A DNA stretch of 64,000 nucleotides from Nyssa sinensis. Lineage: Eukaryota; Streptophyta; Magnoliopsida; Cornales; Nyssaceae. The DNA lies in NCBI GenBank assembly GCA_008638375.1, contig CM018031.1, positions 4,054,562-4,118,561 of the forward strand. The letters are read 5' to 3'. The position numbers and the translations under genes were made by a program. Within the stretch, counting starts at the first letter, position 1, and every line of letters starts with the position of its first letter. Positions 13,905-25,898 of the stretch are shown here, in pieces. Below the pieces are notes generated by a model. The model searched no databases and had not been told where the DNA came from. It saw only the letters and a program-made list of their open reading frames with translations.

Positions 13905-14320
13905 GTTAGAGAAGTGCTATATTCCATAGATTTGGCGTGTAAGATGGTTGAAATTGTTCAGTCAAGTGAAATGAATGATAAATAAATAATATATCGTTTA
14001 TTCAGCTGATGTAACGCGCAAAATGGTTAAGACTGTATAATCATACGAAACAAATGATAATATATAATATATTTAGAGAACAATGCTATATTCGATGGAC
14101 AAATAACGCGTAAAATAGTTACGATTGTACAGTCACATGTAACAAATGATAATAAATAATATATTTAGAAAACAATGCTATATTCGGTACATTTGACGTG
14201 AAAGATTGTTAAAATTATACAATCATGTAAAATGAATGGTAAATAAAAATTACTATTTTCGGTACATTTAACGGATAAGACGGTTGAAATTGTACAATCA
14301 CATAAATGTAATATGATATT
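13905..14320. repeat. Degenerate tandem array, about five ~80-90-bp units
   Basis: Recurring blocks of GCTATATTC(C/G), then a short spacer, (A/G)A(A/G)ATGGTTGAAATTGT, CAGTCA and AAATGATAATAAAT. Anchors fall near 13914, 13998, 14084, 14174 and 14250. Units differ by many substitutions, so the array is old. There is no coding potential. Confidence 0.75.
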
Positions 14321-14864
14321 GTAATATAATTTGTGTATTTATCAAAAATTACAAAAACTTTTTTTTTTCTTCTAAAATATGGTTGGTGTGTTTTCAATGA
14401 TCTTGCCATGTGTAAAAAATACACACTTTAACCCATTTGCATGTGAGAACGTGTTTGGTTATGTAATTGTTTACATTGAAAACACTGATAAAAAAAACCC
14501 ATTTGCAAAAAGTCCCAAATGCTTGAGGATAGTGTCAATCTTCCTTTGTTCCCCTTTTCTCATGTTTTGATTATGTAAGTAATCCAAACGAACCCCAATT
14601 TGACTAGGAAGACAACCTTAAATTTTAATACTTGTGATTTACAATTACATAAATTGACAAATAGAATAAATGAATTCAAGTTGAAAAAGATTGAAAAAAA
14701 AATTAATATAAGAAAAAATTTAGAGGTAGCTTTTAGTGTTCGTTTTTACGTGTGATAGAAGAATGTGAAAACAATAAATGTGAAAATTGACATACGAGTT
14801 CATTGTAATATCAAATATCATAAAAAAAGTTCGAGTACTTGTTAGATATATATATATATATATA

Positions 14865-15240
14865 TAGTGCTATTCAGATTTTCCAAATTGGTAAAGTGCT
14901 TCACATTACAAAATGAGATTACTAATTTTCTTTTCTATGCCAACGAAAGATGTATTGTTCATTTATCAATCATAACTTTACAAGTTTACGAGAATTTTTG
15001 ACTTTTGGATTCTGAAAAATCTGACAATCTAATAAATTGTAACAAATACAAAGATAAAATTCGACTTAAAACTGAGAAGAAGAAATGAAATAAACTACAC
15101 ATTTACTTCTAATGAGAAGAGAGATCATGAATTATCTTGTAAAGTGCTATTCAGATTCTCCAAATTGGTAAAGTGCTTCACATTACAAAAAGAAATTAAA
15201 TAAACTATATATTTATTCCCAGTGAAAAGAGAAGTAATGA
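14865..15240. repeat. Duplicated segment, copies ~276 bp apart
   Basis: GTGCTATTCAGATT(T/C)TCCAA...GGTAAAGTGCTTCACATTACAAAA occurs at about 14867-14915 and again at 15143-15190 with one mismatch. A second pair (AAATAAACTA, ATTTA, GAGAAGAGA-like) follows at about 15087 and 15195. It looks like a local imperfect duplication. Confidence 0.7.
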
Positions 15241-15593
15241 ATAATCAATTAGATTAGCCTCAATTGACACTAAATAAGCTTTACACACATATAAAATCAT
15301 CTTAATCAAAGAATAACTTTATAATTTTATTTATTAAAAAGTAATCAGTTTGTTAAATGTGAATAGGTTCAGCCAGATATAAATTACAAGTGGTACAGGA
15401 AAAGCAGAGGACTTGATTCTGTAACTCTGAAAAGGGAGAGATAAGGATTAGCATGTAATACACGTGCGATGCTAGTGGCCTCAGATGGCCTTTTGGTGTC
15501 CCTTTCACAGCATCACTTTCCAAAACTCATTCTTTTTAATTGTGAGAAATGACCATCTCTGTATGATGTATTTCTACTCATAATAATTCATAT

Positions 15594-15860
15594 TGTTAGG
15601 TTGTCTAACATTACTCGTCTTTAGCTCTTTTGATCTATTTATATAGTAGGTTGTCCCTTTTCTTAACACCTGAATTTTAAGGAGGTAAATAGGTTGCGCT
15701 TCCAATTTCAATATGGTATGAGAGACAGGCCAGAGCCTAACTTTGAGCTAGAAGAGTCGGAGCGCGCTCGCCTGTCCTCCCTCCGCGGGCAATGTACTCC
15801 AGGGGACGTCTGGGTTTTAAGGAGCTGAATGAAATGCGCTTCTAATTTCAATACATATTT
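15594..15860 (+). mobile_element. Possible TRIM / tiny LTR element
   Basis: A segment starting TGTTAGG and ending AATTTCA is followed by TGGTATGAGAGA, close to the initiator-tRNA-Met primer-binding site TGGTATCAGAGC. About 95 bp of unusually GC-rich internal sequence follows, then GGGGACG and a shortened second copy of the terminal block (TTTTAAGGAG...GCGCTTCTAATTTCAATA). This fits a 5' LTR, PBS and truncated 3' LTR. No target duplication was established. Confidence 0.4.
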
Positions 15861-15918
15861 TTTACTATAATCGAATAAAAACCATAAAAAGGAGTTATAC
15901 AGAGAAGCATCGGTTTAA

Positions 15919-16031
15919 GGCGCTGTTTGATAAAAAACTAAAACATAAGCATTGATAAATTATTATGGATTGTAAAAAAAAAAAACTTAATAAAAGAAGC
16001 ATTGAAAACATTTAATTCTACCAAATACTCC
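15919..16031. mobile_element. Tourist-like (PIF/Harbinger) MITE, ~113 bp
   Basis: Left end GGCGCTGTTTGATAAA and inverted right end GGAGTATTTGGTAGAA, flanked by TAA at 15916-15918 and 16032-16034. The TWA target duplication is typical of PIF/Harbinger. The inverted repeats are imperfect. Confidence 0.5.
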
Positions 16032-16883
16032 TAAGTGAAACAACATCTTCACAACATTGTAAATGAACATCAAATGATTAAACCTAGTAAATCATCATGT
16101 ACAATATATTCATGTGTTTTTTCTTTATGATAGCCAAAAATCAATGATACATTTGTTGTGGCAACATTTTCAGTGGATTACATTTGGTGGGGCAATCACT
16201 TCTCAATCCTTTTTCATTTCTCACTTTTTTTTTTCTTCTTTTTTTTTTTCTAATAAAATAAACAAATGAAGACAAGAAATGAAAATTAAAAACAAAAAGA
16301 AAATATGACACTGTGCAAGTTTTCTTGTAGATTTGAAGATAGCTTTCCAATCAAAGATTCGAATCAACATGAAACATAAATTATCACTGTTTCACACACA
16401 CACACACAGAGTAAATAGAAGCCTAAAAGGAAAAATCTGTGGGCCTTAATTCTTTCTGATGAGAATTATTATGTTTTGGTTGTTTCTCAGCAAGATGTGA
16501 TGGCAAATGGCTAAATGTTGGTCCAAATTGTTCCCCACTCACTAGTTACAAATAATACTATCATAGTGGTAAACCTGTCATTTCACCAAAATATTGTTCA
16601 TAAATTGTCAGAGTCTCTTACCTACTTTTCAATGAAATCACAGGCATCCCATGGTGGTTTGGACCTTTCTACTTTCTGGTGCAATGTGAGCATCAGTACC
16701 TGCCTCTCAAACAGTAACTCTTAATAAGACTTAACGAGAAAGAAGAAAAGATAAAAAGACAGACTCAGATACCCAGCTGGTCCATTACAGACATGTAATC
16801 GACTTTTAACATAATGTCATTCATATAAGATACTTATTTTTAAAAAATGTAAAAGCAATATTTATCTACATGACAGGATATAA

Positions 16884-17406
16884 GGTCATGTTTGGTAGGC
16901 CGGAATAAGAATTCGAATAAAATGCACATTCTCGATGCTATTCTATTATTGTGTTTCTTTAAACTTGTTAGGCCGGAATGGTCATTCCAAACAGAATGAT
17001 TATTCCCAAAAAAGTCAGAATCGTCATTCCTTACTAAAAGTCACGGAATCCTCATTTCATTCTTTAAAAAAATTTTAATTTTTTTTTTTGCTAATAAAAA
17101 AATGTAAGTTGAAATTTTATTTTTTTTGCTAATAAAAAAATGTAGGTTGACTTTTTTTTTTCTTCAATAAACATACATGGGAATTTTAAAATTTATACAA
17201 ATACTTTAAATATCTAACTTAATATTAATTTCATTCAAACAATTTGATGGTTCAAACCAAACACAGGAATGTAATTGTCATTCCATTATTGGATATTCAG
17301 CTAAACAAAAGAATGTAATAATTATTCCCATTCCATTCCTACTTCATTTTATTCCTAATTCTATTCCATTCATGTCTTATTTAATTCTAACATATCAAAC
17401 ATGCCT
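16884..17406. mobile_element. Tourist-like (PIF/Harbinger) MITE, ~523 bp
   Basis: Left end GGTCATGTTTGGTAGG; right end reads AGGCATGTTTGATATG on the complement. TAA flanks both sides (16881-16883, 17407-17409). Internal blocks rich in GGAATGGTCATTCC recur in mirrored form. It is the same family as the element at 48336-48571. It carries no transposase. Confidence 0.7.
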
Positions 17407-18426
17407 TAATTGGTTGAATTTCATAGACCTAGTCCACGGTAGAATTTCTTGAATGAAGCAGCCTTTCCATCCCACTTGTTGTATTATACATGAAAAATAT
17501 AAAAAGAAATGAGCAACCAATGAAGAGTTTATATTGTATGACTGACACAATACTATATTATCTTAGCATGGCAGGCAAGGGGGAATCAAATTTTCATCCA
17601 ATCCATGAAAGTCTAAACAGAGAGAAGATCCCGAGCTAATGTGTGTCTATACATGTGTGTGTGTGTATATATATATATATAGATATATGTATGTATACAA
17701 CCAAAGTTAACAATATATGCAATTAAAAATAGAAAAAATTATTCATAACCCCATGGTTAGGCCCATGTGCACCCATGTGATATAAAAATAAACATTTGTT
17801 ACATTGTCCTTAAAACAAAAGTGAAATTATCAATTTTATCGTAAAAATACACGAATATGTGTCTTTCACTACCGTTTGAATTATACCACGGGAGATTATC
17901 TGCACTCTTAATTATACCCTAAATTTCGAAAAAAAATATAATTATTTTGGTCTTTTGATATTTTTTTTTTTAACGGCATCATAGATTTTACTTTAATTTT
18001 AACAATAAGAAAATAAATGTCTACTTTTATACTACAAAGGTTATGTATATAGTGCCCACGGGCCTAAGGGTGATTGCCACTAATTTTTACTTAAAAAAAT
18101 ATGCCATATGGGATAACCAAGATGGAATCAGGTCCTTTAATTTTTCTTTAATAAAGAGATAAAGATTAAAATTCCCTCAAAAGACCCCACCAGTGATGTG
18201 TAATCCATGTATATATTATATGAAATGCCAAGTCTTCTCAAGTCAAGAAACTTCAAAGAAAATATTAGTACTAGTACTGTAGCACAGCTATTATTCCCAT
18301 CGAGCACGGTGACAGTTTTGTTCCCTCGTTAAATTTCATCCTCGTTAATTGCAATTCAATTCATACTTTTTTTATTCTGTCGTGATAAGTGCTATTCCAA
18401 TCCGTCTTTGTACCTGTTCATCCGAG

Positions 18427-21400
18427 ATGACTGAGAAAATACTGGAAATGATTTGTGGAAGAAGCCGAAACAAGTCCATAGAAGACAAAAATAAGGAGAG
18501 CAAGAAGATCAAAGGGACAGTTCGGTTGATGAAGAAGAATGTTTTGGATTTGAATGATGCTGGAGCCTCGTGTATTGATCGGGTTCATGAGTTGATGGGC
18601 AAGGGTGTCTCCCTGCAACTCATCAGTGCAGTTCATGGCAACCCAGGTCAGCCTCTCTCTCTCTCTCTCTAAAACTTTATTGAATTGCACCAAAACAAGA
18701 CAGAGTGTGTCACTGTAACATTAGCTAATATTGCAAAGACCTAATAAGCTCTATTTAGTTTATGAGAAAATATAAACTCCAGTCGATGGAACTTAATTAA
18801 ACTAGGGAAAAGAGGGACTTACAATTTGTTTGATTTTTCTTTTCCTCTGTTTTCCTTGCAACCAAACAGAGCTGCTGAGTTTGATAGTGTCTTCTTCATT
18901 TCCTGAAAATGGATTAACTAGGAGAGCATATAAAGTGTAATAAACAAATTCACCAGGGACATTTCAAAACTCTCAATAACATTCTCGGTAACAATGCTGA
19001 CTCCAATGATAGGAAATTATTAATCTTTGATAAACTAAAATTTCATTTTTTTTCCCGTGTTCAGAAAATGGATTAAGAGGGAAGCTTGGGAAAACAGCAT
19101 TGTTGGAAAAATGGGTTACCAAAATCACCTCAGCGACAGCCGGAGAAACTGAATTCAGTGTTAAATTTGATTGGGACGAGTCCATGGGTGTTCCTGGTGC
19201 TTTCATGATTAGAAATCACCATCACAGCCAGTTCTACCTCAAGACAGTCACCTTAGAGGATGTGCCTGGGCATGGTCGGCTCCATTTTGAATGCAATTCT
19301 TGGGTATACCCTGCAAATCGTTACAAATGCAACCGTGTCTTCTTTGCAAACAAGGTATTTTTAATTTGATATAACAAGCAAAATGCGCAATACTAATTAT
19401 CTATAACTAGTCATCATTATCACAGTTACAGACTTGGAGGTTGTCGCCTGACGCAATAACAAGGTCTCATTGGCTAAACATGAATAAGGCTACCTCCCAT
19501 CCACCTCTCTCACACACAACTTTTTTTATTTTTTTTATTTTAATTATCAGTGTTCTATTGGCGGGCAAAATTTTAATAGGCAGATCTGTGCTTTATGCTC
19601 ATACCATTCACGACCATAATAGAATAGAGACTCAAGCACCAGCGTTAACTTTATGAATTGCTATTATCATTGTGTCTAGACCATATTGGTAAAATGCTTT
19701 TAACCTCAATGATTGAAAGCAATCATACTACCTTTTATTTGGAAAAATCATATCTCCTACTTGATCATCCTTTTTCTTGGGCAGTCTTTTTCTCACTGAA
19801 TTAGGATAGACGTGGCTATAGATGTCATGACCTTTGGGTTCAAAAGTTGATTGACGGTGTAGCTGGTGTATGTAGCCTATTTGAAATGTCTAACCCCAAA
19901 GAGAAATAAAAAAAAGTGACCCTAAAACAGTCATTAAGAAATTTGTTTGACTGTTAAGATGGGGATAATAAGTGAAGGCATTAATGAAAATTGTATGATT
20001 ATGTTTTCAGACGTACCTACCATGTAATACACCAGAACCACTACGGCAGTACAGGGAAGAAGAGCTTATTAATCTACGTGGAAATGGGTCAGGTATGCTC
20101 AAAGAGTGGGACAGAGTCTATGATTATGCATGCTACAATGACTTGGGAAGTCCAGACAAGGGCGCAGAATATGCACGCCCTGTACTTGGTGGATCGGAGG
20201 AATATCCATATCCCCGTAGAGGAAAGACTGGCAGGGCACCAACAAAAACTGGTTAGAAGCTCAAATCTATCTATGTTTCAGATACTTGAGGAGGACTTGT
20301 TAATTTTGGTGCTTTAAGCTCTTTATAGTTTCAGATATCATAATATGATACAACAATTTGAACATGAACAAAAGTCTATCTATGTTTAAGTTACTTGAGG
20401 AGAACTTATTAATTTTGGTGCTTTAAGCTCTTTATAGTTTCAGATATCATAATAGGATACAACAATTTGAACATGAACAAAGTCTATTCAATATTCAAAC
20501 ATTCTGCTTTTTTAGCAGCATTCAGTTTTGATAATTTTCTCTATCAGCATTTCAATCTCCTGTATTGTCTTTACAGACCCTCACAGCGAAAGCAGATTGC
20601 CACTTCTAAGTTTAAACATTTATGTTCCAAGAGACGAACGGTTTAGTCATGTGAAATTTTCAGATTTCCTTGCCTATGCTGTAAAATCCGTCTCCCAGAT
20701 ATTGCTCCCAGGGATCACAACTTTATTTGATAAAGAGTTTCACAATTTCCAAGAAGTACTGGACCTCTATGAAAGTGGGGTGAAGCTGCCAACTGGGCTC
20801 ACTCGAAGTAAAGTTAGGGACTGCATTCCGTGGGAGATGCTCAGGGAGCTCCTCCGTTCTGATGGTGAGCAGTTCCACAAATTCCCAATGCCTAATGTAA
20901 TCAAAGGTATATGCACAATTTCCTATATTGATCCTTATGCTACATTTTATTGCCTATGTGAAAAAATTGAGAAGTTTTCATGGGATAATTTCAGAGGACA
21001 AGTCTGCCTGGATGACTGATGAAGAGTTTGCACGAGAGATGCTTGCTGGATTGAACCCTGTTGTCATCAGTGGCCTCCAGGTAAAATAAAACTTTTGTTC
21101 CATAAGTTATTTGTTAATGGGTTTTCTTTTGTTCAAACTCTTACTGAACTTCTATCTGCCAGGAGTTTCCACCTGCAAGCAAGCTAGACCCTAAAGTGTA
21201 TGGCAATCAAACCAGTTCAATGACTAGAGAGCACGTTGAGAAGAATATGAATGGGCTGACGGTGGATCAAGTACTATACCTGTTTCATCTGTTCCCTCAC
21301 TAAATGAATGCATTAAAAATGAAAAAAGAAAAGGAAAGCATATTTCACTTTAGAAATCTGTTTTTTTGTATCCGACATACCAGATTTATTCATTTTTTTT

Positions 21401-22938
21401 GGGCAAGTACAGGCAATTGAGTGTAACAAGCTGTTCATATTAGATCATCACGATGCACTAATGCAATACCTGAGACGGATAAATACAACCACCACAAAGA
21501 CATATGCCAGCAGAACGCTCCTCTTACTGCAAGAAGATGGGACATTGAAGCCATTGGCAATTGAATTGAGCTTACCCCATCCACAAGGGGACCTGCATGG
21601 AGCCACCAGCCAAGTATTCACTCCTGCAGAACAAGGCATTGAAGGTTCAGTGTGGCAGCTGGCCAAAGCTTATGCCGCTGTAAATGATTCTGGCTACCAT
21701 CAGCTAATCAGCCACTGGTATGATTGCTTGATAAAAATGCTACAAGATGGGAAAATATTAGAAGGCTTTCTCTAGTTTCGAAAGTGTACCTTAAGGATTT
21801 AATTCTGGTGCAGGTTGAACACCCATGCTGTTATAGAACCATTTGTGATTGCAACTAACAGACAATTGAGTGTGCTTCACCCAATACACAAGCTCTTGCA
21901 TCCCCATTTCCGTGATACAATGAATATAAATGCCTTAGCTCGACAGATCCTCATCAATGCTGGTGGAGTGCTTGAGAACACAGTCTTTCCAGCTAAGTTC
22001 GCTTTGGAAATGTCTGCTGTTATTTATAAGAAATGGGTTTTCACTGAACAGGCACTTCCTACTGATCTGCTCAAAAGGCCAGTCATAAAGCTTTAAATGA
22101 AAAAAAGATGAATTAGTTTCGATATCTGATACATATATGAATTTTGATCTTCTCTCACTTCATTGCAGAGGAGTGGCAGTTCCAGACTCAAGCCAGCCCC
22201 ATGGCCTCAAACTTCTGATAGAGGACTACCCCTACGCTGTTGATGGACTTGAAATCTGGTCGGCAATTGAAACTTGGGCCAGTGAGTATTGCTCTTTCTA
22301 CTACCCCACAGACGAGTTGATCCAACGTGACTCTGAACTCCAGTCATGGTGGATGGAGCTCCGCACCGTGGGCCATGGTGACAAGAAAGATGAGCCATGG
22401 TGGCCAAAGATGCAGTCACAAGCTGAGCTTATCCAAACATGCACCATTATCATATGGGTGGCTTCTGCTCTCCATGCAGCCGTCAATTTTGGGCAATATC
22501 CTTATGCTGGCTACCTCCCAAATCGCCCAACCATTAGTCGCCGCTTCATGCCTGATCCAGGCACTCCTGAGTTTGCTGAGCTTGAATCAAAATTTGAATT
22601 GGCCTTCTTGAAAACAATTACAAGGCCAGCAGCAAACTCTTCTTGGCGTGTCACTGATTGAGGCTCTGTCACGGCATTCTAGTGATGAGGTTTATCTTGG
22701 GCAGAGAGACTCTCCCGAGTGGACTTCTGATGCTCAAGCACTACAGGCATTTGAGAGATTTAGGACAAAGCTGGTAGAAATCGAAAACAGAATAATGGAT
22801 AGAAACAAAGACAAGCGATGGAAGAACCGATTTGGTCCTGTCAAGGTGCCATACACCTTGCTCTATCCTAACACCTCAGATTACAGTAAAGCTGGCGGAC
22901 TTACTGGCATGGGGATTCCAAACAGTGTCTCAATCTGA
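18427..22938 (+). CDS. LOX: 9-lipoxygenase (linoleate 9S-lipoxygenase), 9 exons, one frame break near the C-terminus
   Basis: Dioxygenates linoleic/linolenic acid at C9 in the oxylipin pathway. No transit peptide is visible, so it is probably cytosolic. Exons: 18427-18646, 19065-19354, 20011-20251, 20577-20906, 20995-21080, 21163-21270, 21413-21717, 21814-22077, 22169-22938, about 870 residues. An N-terminal PLAT domain (about 45-165) precedes the lipoxygenase domain. Iron ligands seen: His526 and His531 (HWLNTH), His717 and Asn721 (HAAVN), and the terminal Ile (SVSI). The Thr583-Val584 pair (ENTVFP) is the 9-LOX type, and Ala576 (INAGG) fits S stereochemistry. Intron 8 appears to use a GC donor (AAAAG|GCCAGT). 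One extra base at 22624-22627 shifts the frame: as read, the protein stops about 83 codons early and loses the C-terminal iron ligand. The continuation [19 protein letters not shown] is intact in the next frame. Minus that base the exons total 2613 nt. Confidence 0.96.
20266..20483. repeat. Tandem duplication 2 x 109 bp in LOX intron 3
   Basis: Copy 1 (20266-20374) and copy 2 (20375-20483) share TCTATCTATGTTT, ACTTGAGGAG and CTTTAAGCTCTTTATAG blocks with a few differences. It begins 14 bp after the exon 3 donor and contains no splice signal that the gene model needs. Confidence 0.9.
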
Positions 22939-24435
22939 ATTTTTTGAAGTAACTGGTTAATGCATTTTTGAAGCTATGGTATTATTAGTGTGTTGTACTA
23001 TTAAAGCAAAATATTAGGTTCTGGAATTATTGATTTTTTGTTTCCCTTGTATTGAAGGAAAGTATGTATGCAGATTCTCAAACATTTGTCTATATATTTA
23101 GTTGTAGTATATATGTGTCCTGCAATTTTTTTGCACACGTCAAGACAGGTTTGTGCAAAATTGCAAACATGTTCTCCACTGAATAGTTGGTTGCAACTCA
23201 GCTTGATTTAGTAATTAGTTTCATCATTAGTATTTTATCTTAGTTAAGTATTTGATGTTTCTTTCCTCTCTTTTTTTTCTTCCTTTTCTTTTCCCTTTTG
23301 CATCTTAGTTAAGGGTTTAAATTTAAACAGTAGTAAACAGAAATTCAAAAGCTTAAGGAATATAAACTAGCTTAGTCTACAGTCTACCCCATATTGCCAT
23401 ATAGAAATCCAAAAAAGTTGGGTGTTTGGCTAAAAATTAAAAACAGGACTGGCAGAGTCTGATCAGACTAAAAAATCTGTATATTAAAATCTGTCAAACT
23501 ATCCCTGAATACCAAATCGGCCTAAGACAGGGACGAACCTTTCCCTTAAGGTATTAATGCCTCAATGAAGAAAACTTAAAATTGACTTTCGCAAGAAAGA
23601 GATTACAGAAACATAATTTGATCCTGAACAAAGTTTTAAGGATTAATGTTACTGCAACTAAGAGATTAACACAACTAAAACTATTGATATCACTAAGGAT
23701 ACGATGATGGCTACTTTTAAGCTACAGCTACTGCATGGTTAAAAAAAAGAAACTGGCAGGAAATTTTTTTTTTTTGGGGGGCGGGTCTTGCCTGTCGTCG
23801 TTGTTGCTCTTCTTATGAATGCCTTCTTAGCCTTTTATAACCAGAGACGAGGCGGTCATCCACATCATGCATAACTGCCTCTATGAGAATCTGCCACCAC
23901 TACTTTTGGCACATTCCCACTTTCTCCATCATGCCCCTTCAGGGGCACGTTCTTATATTCTTCACGACATTAGTTATAATTGTCAGAAAATTGGTCTTCC
24001 ATCCCATTGTAACAAGCCTTGCAGGGTGATGCAATGTCAGTTGAATAGATCACTAGTCCAAACGCAATTGAATAGGAATAAAATTATAATGATGAACAAA
24101 AATGCTTCAATAAGATGCATTAGTTGGATTGAATCAAGAACTCTAGACCCAAGAGACACAAGAATTAAACCCATAACCAGTTTGAAGGTCTGCCTGCAAT
24201 GATTTCAGGTTGGCTATTTGGTCATACATCCAATGTTAAACTTGGATGACTCCTGATCTAATCCGAGTGAAATTGTGATATCCTGGTAAAATTAATGGAG
24301 CAAAACAATGCAACAAAGACGAACATTCCATGAGTTAAACGTAATGCAATCAACAAATGTGATTGGTAAAAATCACCCGTGGTAAGGTGGTACCAGATAG
24401 TAGATATTAGATAGCTTGTCACGTGATTTTTTTTT
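22939..24435. other. Gene-free interval after LOX
   Basis: The LOX 3' UTR probably occupies the first ~200 bp. The rest has no recognisable coding sequence. A purine/T-rich low-complexity patch lies at 23741-23781. The open frame at 23867-24202 has no recognisable motif and is not called. Confidence 0.6.
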
Positions 24436-24804
24436 TCATTTAATAATTTTTTTAAGGGAGAACTCCACACAAGGCAGACTCCCTTGGACAGACAACCTCC
24501 TCCGACACGCCACCAACTCTCGAAATGGAAGACGCATAGCCCCTTGGACCCCAAATAATGAGAAGCTGGAAGACCATGACTCCCTAGCAACTGTGAAATG
24601 AAGAAGCATGTGATTTGTAGACTCCCCTAACAACCTACAAATGCAAGACCAATTAGGCAGAATTTTGCCCGTCCTTCCCAAATGGTTAACACCAAAATAA
24701 CTACTAAAAAAGTTGGGCCAGTTTAATCCACCTCTTTGGTGGCTTGTCAGTCCTATATATGCATAGACACATGGGATCAACATACAAAATTCACCTTCTG
24801 CCAT
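24436..24804 (-). pseudogene. LINE zinc-binding (zf-RVT) domain relic
   Basis: The complement reads NWSCICRLLGESTNHMLLHF and then ARESWSSSFSLFGV. This matches the order C-x-C, E-(S/T)-x-x-H-L-L-L-H, W-x-x-x-F of the zinc-binding domain that follows reverse transcriptase in plant LINEs. The His/Cys set is partly eroded. A further fragment (SWWRVGGGCLSKG) continues in another frame to about 24440. No intact reverse transcriptase is present. Confidence 0.7.
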
Positions 24805-25065
24805 GTTTTACCATAAGATAGGAGTATATCAAACCCATCAAGCAAAAAAATTCTTCCATTATCCTCAAGACTGTTTCAAACAATTCTCTTATATTTTTAA
24901 AAAGGGTTTCAACTTTCAAGGTTCAGAAGCGATTAGCTCATGGAGACTATACCCAAACCATTCATCTCTCTATTTTCATTGCAGGTTAACACAAAATCAC
25001 ACAAGTACATCCTTCCATGTTAGCAAGTGGAAAATTCAATTAAGGGGAAAATAATTGACTCAAAT

Positions 25066-25570
25066 TCAAGCAAAGCGGTTCTGTTTAACAGCACAACGCT
25101 TAATTATAAAGAAAAAGACAGCATCAATGCAAAGCCACCATATATATATATATATATATGATTTTAGTTTATAGAATGCATCCACTGACAAAAGTAGACT
25201 GCAATAGAGAGATGTTAAAGTTGAAGATTTACCAAAATCTGCAATGAGATCTGGGGACCTGCAGCAGTCAACAACATTTGGATAATTGGATATCGCTACC
25301 AAGCGCTGTCTCTGTGGGAGAGAGAGAGAGAGAGAGAGAGAGAGGGTGCGTTTCATGAGAGGAAGGTATCGAAGCTCTGCAACTACCACCTTTTTTCAGT
25401 GGACACGTTGCAAGTGTAACGAATCGAAACTCCATTTCCCACTAAGGAAGACGACGCCGTTTGCCATCTCTGGCCTAAAAAGTCAAAATCAATTCAGATA
25501 TTTCCAAAATTTGCCGGTATTGGATTCCGTTTGCCCATTGCCAACCATGCGAGTGGCCATAGCCATATAA
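25066..25570 (-). other. Possible orphan first exon / promoter region, GA-rich
   Basis: On the complement an open frame reads through a (CT)n tract (LSLSLS) into RLVAISNYPNVVDCC and PDLIADFG, ending at a GTAAAT donor-like site near 25235. Upstream sequence contains ACGCCGTTT, often seen in plant 5' leaders. No downstream exon was recognised, so this may be a gene remnant, an unrecognised short gene or chance. The (GA)n tract is at 25319-25344, and an (AT)n tract at 25139-25160. Confidence 0.25.
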
Positions 25571-25858
25571 TATTATGTATACATATATATGGTCGAAATG
25601 GCCATATATTTCGAATTATTTGTGACATTGGCAAACAGCTATTGCCCCACCGCTCTTTAACTCATCAAGACGAACCTAAGGTTAAAAAAAAAATTTAATG
25701 ATAATGTCTTTTATCTCATATTAAAAATGTACTTGAATTTTATAATAATTAAATATTTTTATAAAAAATTTAATACTAATTAAATCTATTAAACACTCAA
25801 CGTGTATGTATATAATATATGTTTGTAAATATATAACTAAATAACATTACATATTTTG

Positions 25859-25898
<40 letters not shown>

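Larger units (their letters stand above)
9008..18426. other. 9.4-kb gene-free interval with transposon relics
   Basis: No host gene recognised. The first ~300 bp should hold the promoter and 5' UTR of the KMS-like gene (CT-rich tract near 9315-9330). The last ~1 kb should hold the lipoxygenase promoter, with a TATA-like stretch near 18208-18224. In between lie a truncated hAT-like element, a LINE fragment, a tandem array, a possible TRIM and two Tourist-like MITEs, each listed separately. Microsatellites occur at 12468-12484 (TA), 13712-13738 (GT), 14848-14866 (TA) and 17655-17690 (GT/TA). Confidence 0.7.

Noticed and set aside
13890..14320. CRISPR-like spaced repeats
   Set aside because: Units are ~88 bp, diverged and contiguous, without conserved short repeats separated by unique spacers, and the genome is a plant.
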